A program made the translations under genes and the position numbers. The notes beneath the pieces are model-generated. The model searched no databases and had not been told where the DNA came from. It saw nothing but the letters and a program-made list of their open reading frames with translations. DNA of 32,664 bases from Clostridiales bacterium (GTDB lineage: Bacteria; Bacillota; Clostridia; Lachnospirales; Lachnospiraceae). Each line of letters begins with the position of its first letter. Position 1 is the first letter of the stretch. Positions 5,889-13,414 of the stretch are shown here, piece by piece. Location of the stretch: positions 1-32,664 of the forward strand of contig JAJBVE010000218.1 of the NCBI GenBank assembly GCA_020859995.1, read 5' to 3'.

Positions 5889-7967
5889 ATGGGAAGAGAA
5901 AAGAAACAGACACAGGGACTTTCACGCCGTGATTTCCTGAAGGGGACGGCTGCCGGGGCACTTGGCGCGGCTGCGGCGGGCATTCTGGGAACCGGGCTGC
6001 CTGTATTGGCAGAGGAGTCGGGAACTTACACGCCGGGCACCTACAGCGCGACTGCGACTGGTATCGGCACTGTGACCGTGACCATGACATTTGACGCAGA
6101 GAGCATTACGGACGTGGTGGTGGACGTGTCAGAAGAGACCGCGACCATCGGCGGACTGTACGGAGAAGAGCTTGCGCAGCAGATTCTCGACGCGCAGGAT
6201 TCGGAGATTGACGGTGTCAGCTCGGCTACGGTGACTTCGACCGCAGCATCAAAGGCGGCGGCGGCCTGCATCGCGCAGGCGAAGGGCGAGACCGTAGAGG
6301 TTTCTGCAGGTACGGAGGCAGCTTCTGATTATGAAGTGCCGGATTCTCTGACAGCAGAAGAGGTCGAGGATTCGGCCTGTGAGCTTGGGACGATCACACC
6401 GGACGAGACGAAGGATTATGATGTGGTCGTGGTCGGAGCCGGAGCCGCCGGCGTCATCGCGGCAGGCTTTGCGGCAGAGGCGGGCGTATCCGTCGCAGTT
6501 CTGCAGAAGGAAAGCGTTGTTGTTTCACAGGGCAACTGTGCATCCGCGATCATCAAGTCTAAATCGACCGAAGCCGGCATCCAGAAATGGATTCACCACA
6601 CGAACGGTCTTGATGACTGGCGTGCGGACACAAAGCTGCTGCAGGCATACGCGGATTCTTCAGAGGAGGCTCTGATGTGGTATCTGAATCGTGCCGGTCT
6701 TACCTCTGAGACGGAATACGGCGACGGATCCAAGGTGGACGACAATGACAACTGCGCAGAGCTGCTCAACAATGGCAACGGTCTGTACGCTTACATGAGC
6801 ACCAGCCAGGATCTGACTGGTGTCTGGAGCGACCGTCTGGACAGCTATGCCTATGGCGACGACCACTGTTATTTCATGGCTCCGTGGATCGGCCCGAAGC
6901 CGCAGAATGTAGGCACGGTGCTGCAGATTGTCCTTGACAATGTGGCGGAGGCGAATCCAAACCTTGAAGTATTTTACAGCACTCCGGCAGTACAGCTGGT
7001 GATGGACGGCGAGAAGGTGACCGGTGTGATTGCCAAGGATGCCGAAGGAAAATACATACAGTTTAATGCGAAAAACGGTGTCATCCTGGCGACCGGAGAC
7101 TATCAGAACAATGACGCGATGGTTGACCGCTGGTGCCCGGATGTGGCGGATTATGATAAGAAGCAGTACCATAAGACCGGCGACGGCCATATTCTCGCGA
7201 TCAGCGCAGGAGCGAAGATGGAGCCTCTCGGACATACCAAGATGATGCATGACTTTGACTCCGGTCTGATGTATGAGGAGCCGTTCCTTTATGTCAATAT
7301 GAATGGCGAACGCTTTACCAATGAATACACCGGATTTGTCTATATGGGAAATATCCTCAAATTCCAGGGCCGCTTCAACGGCAACAACGTGGACTCCAAC
7401 CACCCGGACGGCTCTAAAGGCTGGTATTGCACGATCTACGACAGCGATTATGAAAACTGGCCGTCGGATGAATTCGTCAGCTCCATGGTTCCGGCTGCTG
7501 CGATGCAGAAATACATCCCGGGCGCGGTGGAAAATCCGGAAGGCGTCTTTGATTACCTGATTGACAGCTATTGCTGCGACACACTCGAAGAACTGGCGGA
7601 AAAGCTGGAGATCCCTTATGAGACTCTGCAGGAGACGGTCGACCGCTACAATGAGCTCTGCGAGTCCGGCGATGACGTTGATTTCGGAAAGCCTGCAAAA
7701 TACATGCATCCGATCAAGACGGCTCCGTTCTGGGGCGTGCGCAAGCATATCCGTGTATCCGCGGTTTGCTCCGGCGTTATGATCAACGAGAACGGCCAGG
7801 CGTTAAACGCGGACGGAGAGGTGATTGACGGCCTCTACTGTGTCGGCAACCTGGGCGGACCATTCTACGGCGGCAACGATTATCCGTTCCACCAGACCGG
7901 TCTCTCCATCGGACGCTGCTACGCCTTCGGAATGATCGCCGGAAAGCATGCGGCATCGAAGGGATGA
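5889..7967 (+). CDS. Tat-exported FMN/FAD flavoprotein reductase (fumarate-reductase-like fold, unknown acceptor)
   Basis: A 692-residue exported reductase. A twin-arginine signal SRRDFLKG (12-19), a hydrophobic Ala/Gly core and a likely PVLA cleavage site near residue 41 lead into an FMN_bind domain (44-133). That domain carries the flavinylation-type motif SSATVT (111-116). The FAD_binding_2 domain follows with the dinucleotide loop VVGAGAAG (181-188), ATGDYQNND (401-409), TGDGH (430-434) and the C-terminal FAD-binding segment around GLYCVGNLGG (648-657). Family knowledge: the FMN domain takes electrons and passes them to FAD, which reduces a substrate, as in fumarate and urocanate reductases. 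Where soluble fumarate reductases have the catalytic arginine after NE-TTRD, this protein has NEYTGFVY; where they have GANR it has GGNDYP; and the substrate histidine pair is VSAVCSG. It is therefore unlikely to be a dicarboxylate reductase. It is transcribed divergently from the Tat/Rnf genes. Confidence 0.92.
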   Translation: MGREKKQTQGLSRRDFLKGTAAGALGAAAAGILGTGLPVLAEESGTYTPGTYSATATGIGTVTVTMTFDAESITDVVVDVSEETATIGGLYGEELAQQILDAQDSEIDGVSSATVTSTAASKAAAACIAQAKGETVEVSAGTEAASDYEVPDSLTAEEVEDSACELGTITPDETKDYDVVVVGAGAAGVIAAGFAAEAGVSVAVLQKESVVVSQGNCASAIIKSKSTEAGIQKWIHHTNGLDDWRADTKLLQAYADSSEEALMWYLNRAGLTSETEYGDGSKVDDNDNCAELLNNGNGLYAYMSTSQDLTGVWSDRLDSYAYGDDHCYFMAPWIGPKPQNVGTVLQIVLDNVAEANPNLEVFYSTPAVQLVMDGEKVTGVIAKDAEGKYIQFNAKNGVILATGDYQNNDAMVDRWCPDVADYDKKQYHKTGDGHILAISAGAKMEPLGHTKMMHDFDSGLMYEEPFLYVNMNGERFTNEYTGFVYMGNILKFQGRFNGNNVDSNHPDGSKGWYCTIYDSDYENWPSDEFVSSMVPAAAMQKYIPGAVENPEGVFDYLIDSYCCDTLEELAEKLEIPYETLQETVDRYNELCESGDDVDFGKPAKYMHPIKTAPFWGVRKHIRVSAVCSGVMINENGQALNADGEVIDGLYCVGNLGGPFYGGNDYPFHQTGLSIGRCYAFGMIAGKHAASKG

Positions 7968-8000
7968 TCGGATAAAAAAGATTTGTAAACGGATCTTGCG

Positions 8001-8080
8001 GAAGCTTTGAAAGCGTTTTCGGGAGATTTCAGAAAAGGCTTTGAAATGGTTTCCGGGAGATTTCAGAAAAAGCTGTGAAA
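8001..8080. repeat. 34-bp tandem repeat, two full units and a partial third
   Basis: Units begin at 8001, 8035 and 8069. The shared core CGGGAGATTTCAGAAAA occurs at 8020 and 8054, and each unit starts with an AAGCTTTGAAA-like block. It lies just downstream of the reductase stop and holds no terminator-like hairpin. Confidence 0.7.
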
Positions 8081-8108
8081 AGCCTGTGAAAAAGTTTCGC
8101 AAAAGCTC

Positions 8109-8137
8109 TTTTCAATTCAGCTGTTCTGTGCTAAGAT
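8109..8137 (+). promoter_or_regulatory. Predicted promoter for scfA-scfB
   Basis: An extended -10, TGC followed by TAAGAT (8132-8137), sits 17 bases after a weak -35 TTTTCA (8109-8114). It would give a leader of about 175 bases that contains two palindromic elements. Confidence 0.45.
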
Positions 8138-8160
8138 AAAACAAGCTGTGCGTAAACGAT

Positions 8161-8254
8161 TGCCGCGCCGGCGAAATGCCGCGCGCGGCAGTTTGATGCA
8201 CAGGGGTGCGTAGGGCATATCCCATGCGAAGCGTGGGATGCCACTTGGCGAGGG
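8161..8254. repeat. Palindromic intergenic elements in the scfA leader
   Basis: Two hairpins. First, TGCCGCGC (8161-8168) pairs with GCGCGGCA (8183-8190). Second, GGCAT(8214-8218)/ATGCC(8238-8242) encloses CCCATGC-GAA-GCGTGGG (8221-8237), followed by CACTTGGCGAGGG. The second has a relative at 13070-13102. Both would lie in the 5' untranslated region of scfA, so they may affect its expression. Confidence 0.6.
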
Positions 8255-8319
8255 AATTATCCAGTTTTCGCAGGATACGCACCGTATTATTACCTATTTA
8301 TATAAGGAGGAGAGAGACC

Positions 8320-8463
8320 ATGAAACATATCAAGACCCTGAATACAAAGCCGCTGCAGAGCACATTGAAAAAGGGCGGCTGCGGCGAGTGCCAGACCTCT
8401 TGCCAGTCCGCGTGCAAGACCAGCTGTACAGTAGGCAATCAGACCTGCGAGAACGGAAAGTGA
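8320..8463 (+). CDS. scfA: SCIFF six-cysteine ranthipeptide precursor
   Basis: A 47-residue ribosomal precursor peptide with six cysteines at positions 21, 24, 28, 32, 36 and 43. The leader MKHIKTLNTKPLQSTLKKGG and the core CGECQTSCQSACKTSC match the SCIFF family (six cysteines in forty-five residues) very closely. Family knowledge: the paired radical SAM enzyme forms thioether links between Cys thiols and downstream residues; the mature product's role is unknown even though the pair is nearly universal in Clostridia. The start at 8320 has a strong AAGGAGG site at 8304-8310; in-frame upstream ATGs have none. The maturase gene follows 115 bases downstream. Confidence 0.96.
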   Translation: MKHIKTLNTKPLQSTLKKGGCGECQTSCQSACKTSCTVGNQTCENGK

Positions 8464-8578
8464 TCCAGAACTGACCAGATCGTATTGTAAAGGCAGTGAA
8501 CCGCTGCGCGATTTGCGGCGGATTCGCTGCCTGTCTACTGTTATACAGGAAAGTCAAGTTTTAGAGAGAGGTTTCATC

Positions 8579-10369
8579 ATGATCCATCAATATAAGAATC
8601 ATGGATACAACATAGTTCTGGATGTAAACAGCGGCTCCGTCCACGTGGTGGACGACCTTACATATGAAGTAATCGCCCTGCTTGAGGATGGGCGGAAAGA
8701 GCTGGGGCTGGCAACCTTTCAGGAGCTGGCGGAGGCGCGAGCAGCAGCGCCGGACAAGTCCGGATTTGACGAGGCATTTGCCGCAGCGCCTGGCCAAAAT
8801 GATACCGATATAGATTGTGCCCCAATGCAGATATTTCCGTCGGATCTGACTGACCGAATCGTAAGCGAGCTTTCCGTCCGCTATCCGGCGGAGGAAATCT
8901 GTGAGGCACTCGGAGAATGCGCCGAGCTGACTGCGTCCGGTGTGCTATTTACTGAAGATATTTATGAAAATGCGATTATTGATTACAAGGCCCGCAAGAC
9001 AGTTGTCAAGGCACTCTGCCTGCACATTGCCCACGATTGCAACCTGGCTTGCCGCTACTGTTTTGCGGAAGAAGGCGAATACCATGGCCGCCGTGCACTG
9101 ATGAGCTTTGAGGTCGGCAAAAAGGCTCTGGATTTTCTGATTGCGAATTCCGGCTCCAGACGGAATCTGGAGGTGGACTTTTTCGGCGGTGAGCCGCTGA
9201 TGAACTGGCAGGTCGTCAAAGACCTGGTTCGCTATGGCCGCGAGCAGGAAAAAATTCACAATAAAAACTTCCGCTTTACAATGACGACAAACGGCGTTCT
9301 TTTGAACGACGAAATTATGGAGTTCCTGAATCAGGAGATGGCCAACGTGGTACTCAGCATCGATGGCAGACCGGAGGTACACGATTATATGCGGCCCTTC
9401 CGCGGGGGAAAAGGCAGCTACGACCTGATTATGCCGAAGTTCCGGAGATTTGTGGAGCTGCGCAGCGGAAAGGAGGCATCGGGAGCGGATGGTTCCAATC
9501 TGCAGGAAATGACCGCGACGGAAGGCTGTTCCGATGCGGAAATGCCGGGAATGGCTGGCGCGGAGGCCAGATCTGATGGGCAGAAGCAGGGAGCGCCAGC
9601 ATCAAAGACATGTTCTGATCCGCTGGGGACATCTGGCGCGAAAGTCTGTACCGATCCGCAGGAGATATCCTGCGCGGAGGATTGCGCTGATTCGCAGGGG
9701 ACATCGTCTGTACAGGCCGGTCAGCGCCTGCAGTCTGCTCCGGACGGAAGCAAGACCTGGTACGTGCGCGGCACCTTTACACATCACAATCTGGATTTCT
9801 GCAATGATGTCCTGCACCTTCTGGACGCGGGTTTTGACCGGATTTCCATCGAGCCGGTAGTCGCCGAGGCGTCGGAGGATTACGCCATCCGCGAGGAAGA
9901 CCTGCCGCAGATTTTTTCCGAGTACGACCGGCTGACCGACGAGATGATCCGCAGAGAAAAAGAGGGCAGAGGCTTCACCTTTTTCCATTTTATGCTCGAC
10001 TTAAGCGGCGGACCGTGTGTGTACAAGCGTCTTTCCGGCTGCGGGTCAGGCACGGAATATCTGGCTGTGACACCATGGGGAGATTTATATCCTTGCCATC
10101 AGTTTGTCGGCCACGAGGAATACCTGATGGGAAATGTGGACGAAGGCATTACCCGCCCGGAGATCGTGGACGAATTCAAGGGGTGCAACGTTTACACCAA
10201 GGAAAAGTGCAAAAACTGCTTCGCCAAATTTTACTGCAGCGGCGGCTGCGCCGCCAATTCTTACAATTTCCACGGCACCATCCTGGATGCGTATGACATT
10301 GGCTGCGAGCTCATGCGCAAGCGTGTTGAGTGCGCAATCGCGATCAAGGCCGCGCTCGCGGAGGGGTAA
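8579..10369 (+). CDS. scfB: Radical SAM/SPASM maturase of the SCIFF peptide, with a repeat insertion
   Basis: A 596-residue enzyme that installs thioether crosslinks in SCIFF. The N-terminal region (about 1-110) fits the peptide-recognition (RRE-like) domain of this family. The radical SAM motif CNLACRYC gives C154, C158 and C161, and FFGGEP follows near residue 202. The C-terminal SPASM region has GCGSGTEYLAVTPWGDLYPC and CKNCFAKFYCSGGC, which supply the auxiliary [4Fe-4S] ligands. The start at 8579 is chosen because MIHQYKNHGYNIVLDVNSG is the conserved N-terminus and GAGAGAGG precedes it. Unlike typical members of roughly 450-500 residues, it carries an extra segment of about 94 residues (297-390) with five cysteines in degenerate 12-14 residue repeats, placed inside the barrel between the SIDG strand region and the RGTFT segment. 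Confidence 0.95.
   Translation: MIHQYKNHGYNIVLDVNSGSVHVVDDLTYEVIALLEDGRKELGLATFQELAEARAAAPDKSGFDEAFAAAPGQNDTDIDCAPMQIFPSDLTDRIVSELSVRYPAEEICEALGECAELTASGVLFTEDIYENAIIDYKARKTVVKALCLHIAHDCNLACRYCFAEEGEYHGRRALMSFEVGKKALDFLIANSGSRRNLEVDFFGGEPLMNWQVVKDLVRYGREQEKIHNKNFRFTMTTNGVLLNDEIMEFLNQEMANVVLSIDGRPEVHDYMRPFRGGKGSYDLIMPKFRRFVELRSGKEASGADGSNLQEMTATEGCSDAEMPGMAGAEARSDGQKQGAPASKTCSDPLGTSGAKVCTDPQEISCAEDCADSQGTSSVQAGQRLQSAPDGSKTWYVRGTFTHHNLDFCNDVLHLLDAGFDRISIEPVVAEASEDYAIREEDLPQIFSEYDRLTDEMIRREKEGRGFTFFHFMLDLSGGPCVYKRLSGCGSGTEYLAVTPWGDLYPCHQFVGHEEYLMGNVDEGITRPEIVDEFKGCNVYTKEKCKNCFAKFYCSGGCAANSYNFHGTILDAYDIGCELMRKRVECAIAIKAALAEG
9521..9712. repeat. In-frame tandem repeat (42, 42, 36, 36, 36 bp) inside scfB
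   Basis: Five units start at 9521, 9563, 9605, 9641 and 9677. In protein the last three read KTCSDPLGTSGA, KVCTDPQEISCA and EDCADSQGTSSV. Each unit has a two-residue lead, then C/R, S/T/A and D. The frame is kept throughout. Confidence 0.75.
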
Positions 10370-10373
10370 AAAT

Positions 10374-10610
10374 TGTCGTGTATCGAAGATCGATACACGA
10401 CAGACGGGAAAGCCGCGTATGCAAAATCACGCTGAAGCGTGATTGCGCGGCCTGCGTCCTATGTCATAAGGATTGCCGACGAAGTCGGAGGATGCCTTAT
10501 GACACAAAGCATCCAAACCCGATGCAGGACAAACGGGAAAGCCGCGCATGCAAAATCGCGCTAAAGCGCGATGCGCGGCCTACGTCGTGTATCGAAAATC
10601 GATACACGAC
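10374..10610. repeat. Cluster of five nested palindromes between scfB and secDF
   Basis: Outer copies A: a 13-bp stem TGTCGTGTATCGA with loop AGA (10374-10402) and a 12-bp copy GTCGTGTATCGA with loop AAA (10584-10610). Copies B: GCCGCG...CGCGGC enclosing ATCACGCT/AGCGTGAT (10412-10451), and GCCGCGC...GCGCGGC enclosing ATCGCGCT/AGCGCGAT (10541-10579). Centre C: TGTCATAAGG/CCTTATGACA (10462-10504) enclosing CCGAC-GAA-GTCGG. The order A-B-C-B-A is itself symmetrical. It starts only five bases after the scfB stop and ends just before the secDF ribosome binding site. No U-run follows any stem. Confidence 0.85.
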
Positions 10611-10631
10611 ATGTTAAGGAGGAACACGGAT

Positions 10632-12986
10632 ATGAAAATGAATAAGAAAAACGCGCGGATTACGCTCGTCGTGATGGCGGTGCTGCTGATCTTTTTCGCG
10701 TATGTTACCGCGTTCGGCATCGGCGCCACGGGAACGGGCGCCGCGAAGAACATCATCCTCGGACTGGATTTGTCCGGCGGTGTGAGTGTCACCTATCAGG
10801 TGGTAGATGAAAATCCGACCGCGGAAGAGATGAGCGACACGGTCTACAAGCTGCAGCAGCGTGCGGACACCTACAGTACCGAGGCGAATGTATACCAGGA
10901 AGGCTCTGATCGGATCAATATCGAGATCCCGGGTGTCTCGGATGTCAATGCGGTTCTCGAGGAGCTTGGGCAGCCGGGTTCCCTGGAATTCCAGCTTGAG
11001 GACGGCACTGTGGTGCTGACCGGCTCGGATATTGATACTGCGTCTGCCGGTACGCAGCAGGATGATCTGGGAAATACGGAATATATTGTAAAGCTGGAGC
11101 TGACCAGCTCCGGGGCAGAAGCATTTGCCACCGCCACGGAGGAAAATGTCGGCAATTATATCTACATTATTTACAATGACGAAGTGATCAGTGCACCGGT
11201 AGTGAATGAGGCAATTACCGGAGGCACGGCTTACATCTCCGGCATGAGCAGCGCTTCTGAGGCACAGACACTGGCTTCATCCATCCGTATCGGTGCTCTT
11301 TCTCTGGAACTTGAAGAAATCAGCTCCAAGGTGGTAGGCGCACAGCTTGGACAGGATGCGATTCGTACCAGTCTGATTGCCGGTGCAATCGGTATTGTGA
11401 TTGTCATGATTTTTATGATCATCGTTTACGCACTGCCGGGCATTGTGGCAGCCTTCTGTCTGCTTCTCTATGTCTGCATGACCCTGATCTGTCTGAACGC
11501 ATTCGACCTGACGCTGACCCTTCCCGGCATCGCAGGTATCATCCTGACCATCGGTATGGCCGTGGATGCGAACGTTATTATCTACGCGCGTATTCAGGAG
11601 GAGATTGCAGCCGGCCGCTCCGTCAAGGGTGCGATTCAGACCGGCTACCAAAAAGCTTTCAGCGCAATCCTTGACGGCAACGTCACTACCCTGATCGCTG
11701 CATTTGTACTGAACATGCTCGGCACCGGCAGTGTGAAGGGCTTCGCGCAGACTTTGGCACTTGGCATCGTGCTTTCCATGATCACCGCTCTGATTATTTC
11801 CAGACTGATTATGAGCGCGCTCTATGAAGTCGGCTTCCGTGATGAAAAATATTATGGAAAGGCCAAATCCCGGAAACATTTTGATTTCGTGGGACACCGC
11901 CGCACCTTTTTCACTATTTCGATTGTGCTGATCCTGCTCGGACCGGTTTTCATGGGCATCAACTCCGCTATGGGAAATGGCGTGCTGAATTTAAGCCTTG
12001 ATTTTAAGGGCGGTACCTCTACGACTGTTACCTTCAACGAGGAAATGACTTTGGACGAGCTGGAGGCGGACGTTAAGCCGATCTTTACGGAAGTGACCGG
12101 CGATGCGGAGGTACAATTCCAGACCGTACAGGGGTCTACCGATGTCTACATCAAGACCAGTGTGCTGGATCTGGATCAGCGGCAGGAGATTTCTGAGGCT
12201 CTTGAAGAAGCCTACGACATCGAGGCGACCGCGATCCTTTATGATTCCATTTCCGCGACGGTCAGCAACGAAATGCGTCAGGACGCAGTCATCGCCGTGG
12301 TTGTCGCCGCCATCTGCATGCTGATTTACATCACGATCCGTTTCCACGATGTCCGTTTCGCGGGAAGTGCCGTGATCGCTCTGCTGCATGATGTGCTGGT
12401 GGTATTTGCCTGCTATGCGATCGTGCGGATCTCGGTGGGCAGCACCTTCATCGCCTGCATGTTGACGATCGTTGGTTACTCGATCAACGCGACCATCGTT
12501 ATTTTTGACCGTGTCCGCGAAAATCAGAAGCTGATGGCTGGCTCTTCACTGGCAGATATCGTAAATGCCAGCATCACACAGACCCTGACCCGCAGCATTT
12601 ATACCTCTTTCACGACCTTTATCATCATCTTCATGCTTTACCTGATCGGTGTTTCTACTATCAAGGAATTCGCACTGCCGCTGATTGTCGGTGTGGTAGC
12701 GGGCGCTTACTCTTCCGTATGCGTGACCGGTTCCCTCTGGTACGTGATGAAATCCCATGGGGCAGCAGCTGACGGCACTGTACCGGTGGAAGCCGCAGAT
12801 AGTGCAGAGGCTGGAAATGCGCAAAGCAGCGCAGCCGGAACCGCTCAGGGCAACGCAGCAGCGACAATCGGGGCATCCGCCGCAGGAAAGGGAAACTCTG
12901 CAGCAAATGCATCCTCCGGCAAAGCAAAAACTGGCTCGGCTTCTGGTTCAGCGAAAAAGAAAACCAAGAAGAAATCAAAGAAATAA
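10632..12986 (+). CDS. secDF: SecDF, fused protein-export accessory membrane protein
   Basis: A 784-residue fusion of SecD and SecF, the proton-driven subunits that help SecYEG complete export. The SecD half has LGLDLSGGVSVTYQV near residues 43-57 and the membrane segment GMAVDANVIIYARIQEEI; the SecF half has LDFKGGTSTTVTF and INATIVIFDRVREN. About twelve membrane helices are visible. The C-terminal 70 residues are an Ala/Gly/Ser-rich low-complexity tail ending in KKKTKKKSKK, which would lie in the cytoplasm. The start at 10632 is fixed by AAGGAGG at 10616-10622; an upstream in-frame extension has no site. The order scfA-scfB-secDF-recJ resembles a neighbourhood I recall from other Clostridia. 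Palindromic elements flank the gene on both sides. Confidence 0.96.
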   Translation: MKMNKKNARITLVVMAVLLIFFAYVTAFGIGATGTGAAKNIILGLDLSGGVSVTYQVVDENPTAEEMSDTVYKLQQRADTYSTEANVYQEGSDRINIEIPGVSDVNAVLEELGQPGSLEFQLEDGTVVLTGSDIDTASAGTQQDDLGNTEYIVKLELTSSGAEAFATATEENVGNYIYIIYNDEVISAPVVNEAITGGTAYISGMSSASEAQTLASSIRIGALSLELEEISSKVVGAQLGQDAIRTSLIAGAIGIVIVMIFMIIVYALPGIVAAFCLLLYVCMTLICLNAFDLTLTLPGIAGIILTIGMAVDANVIIYARIQEEIAAGRSVKGAIQTGYQKAFSAILDGNVTTLIAAFVLNMLGTGSVKGFAQTLALGIVLSMITALIISRLIMSALYEVGFRDEKYYGKAKSRKHFDFVGHRRTFFTISIVLILLGPVFMGINSAMGNGVLNLSLDFKGGTSTTVTFNEEMTLDELEADVKPIFTEVTGDAEVQFQTVQGSTDVYIKTSVLDLDQRQEISEALEEAYDIEATAILYDSISATVSNEMRQDAVIAVVVAAICMLIYITIRFHDVRFAGSAVIALLHDVLVVFACYAIVRISVGSTFIACMLTIVGYSINATIVIFDRVRENQKLMAGSSLADIVNASITQTLTRSIYTSFTTFIIIFMLYLIGVSTIKEFALPLIVGVVAGAYSSVCVTGSLWYVMKSHGAAADGTVPVEAADSAEAGNAQSSAAGTAQGNAAATIGASAAGKGNSAANASSGKAKTGSASGSAKKKTKKKSKK

Positions 12987-13014
12987 CGCAACTTATCGGA
13001 AGGAGAGGGTGCTG

Positions 13015-13125
13015 AGCGCCAGTGGCGTCTTCACTTCGCTCTCCGCTGCCGTTCCGGTCGTTGAATATTCCGCATGAAATGCGGGATGCCGCCCGGCGAG
13101 GGCTAAACGTGTGCCACTGGCACAC
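13015..13125. repeat. Structured intergenic element downstream of secDF
   Basis: GCCAGTGGC (13018-13026) is the exact complement of GCCACTGGC (13113-13121), enclosing a hairpin CCGCAT-GAA-ATGCGG (13070-13084) that is followed by GATGCCGCCCGGCGAGGG. GTGTGCCA/TGGCACAC (13109-13125) is an alternative local palindrome. The inner hairpin and its flank match the element at 8221-8254. Confidence 0.65.
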
Positions 13126-13155
13126 AGGCAAAGTAAAATGACTTACGTCGTTTAC

Positions 13156-13161
13156 TATAAT
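13156..13161 (+). promoter_or_regulatory. Possible -10 box for recJ
   Basis: A perfect TATAAT preceded by TTTAC, with no good -35 at the usual distance (GTAAAA). It would give a leader of about 245 bases containing two hairpins. An AGGAGG at about 13180 has no start codon after it. Confidence 0.3.
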
Positions 13162-13199
13162 TAAAAGCAGGACAGCATCAGGAGGAGCCGGAAAGGATC

Positions 13200-13219
13200 G
13201 GAAAATAGCTACATTTTCC
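13200..13219. repeat. Short hairpin GGAAAAT/ATTTTCC
   Basis: A perfect 7-bp stem with loop AGCTAC, followed by TTAT. It is terminator-like but the U-run is too short to be sure. Confidence 0.4.
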
Positions 13220-13231
13220 TTATAAAAAACA

Positions 13232-13277
13232 GTATCATGTTCTTGTAAGGGATGGGCTTGCCCATCCCTTATGATAC
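13232..13277. repeat. Long palindrome upstream of recJ
   Basis: TAAGGGATGGGC (13246-13257) and GCCCATCCCTTA (13260-13271) form a perfect 12-bp stem, and GTATCAT (13232-13238) pairs with ATGATAC (13271-13277) outside it. No U-run follows. Its TAAGG/CCTTATGA ends resemble the centre element at 10462-10504. Confidence 0.7.
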
Positions 13278-13414
13278 GGGTGACAGAATACAATTCAATA
13301 AAACCGGCAGCTGGCGAATACTTATCGCAGACAAATATAATCAGTATCCGGTGAGAAATAATAGATATAACAGTAACAGACGATAAATAGCACAAGAAAA
13401 GCACAGGAATGGAA

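Noticed and set aside
6660-7748. 362-codon antisense frame within the reductase gene
   Set aside because: The reductase has clear motifs over this whole stretch; the antisense frame shows no known motif and begins without a ribosome binding site.
8161-8320. Riboswitch in the scfA leader
   Set aside because: The hairpins match a repeat found elsewhere in the window rather than any riboswitch class I can recognise.
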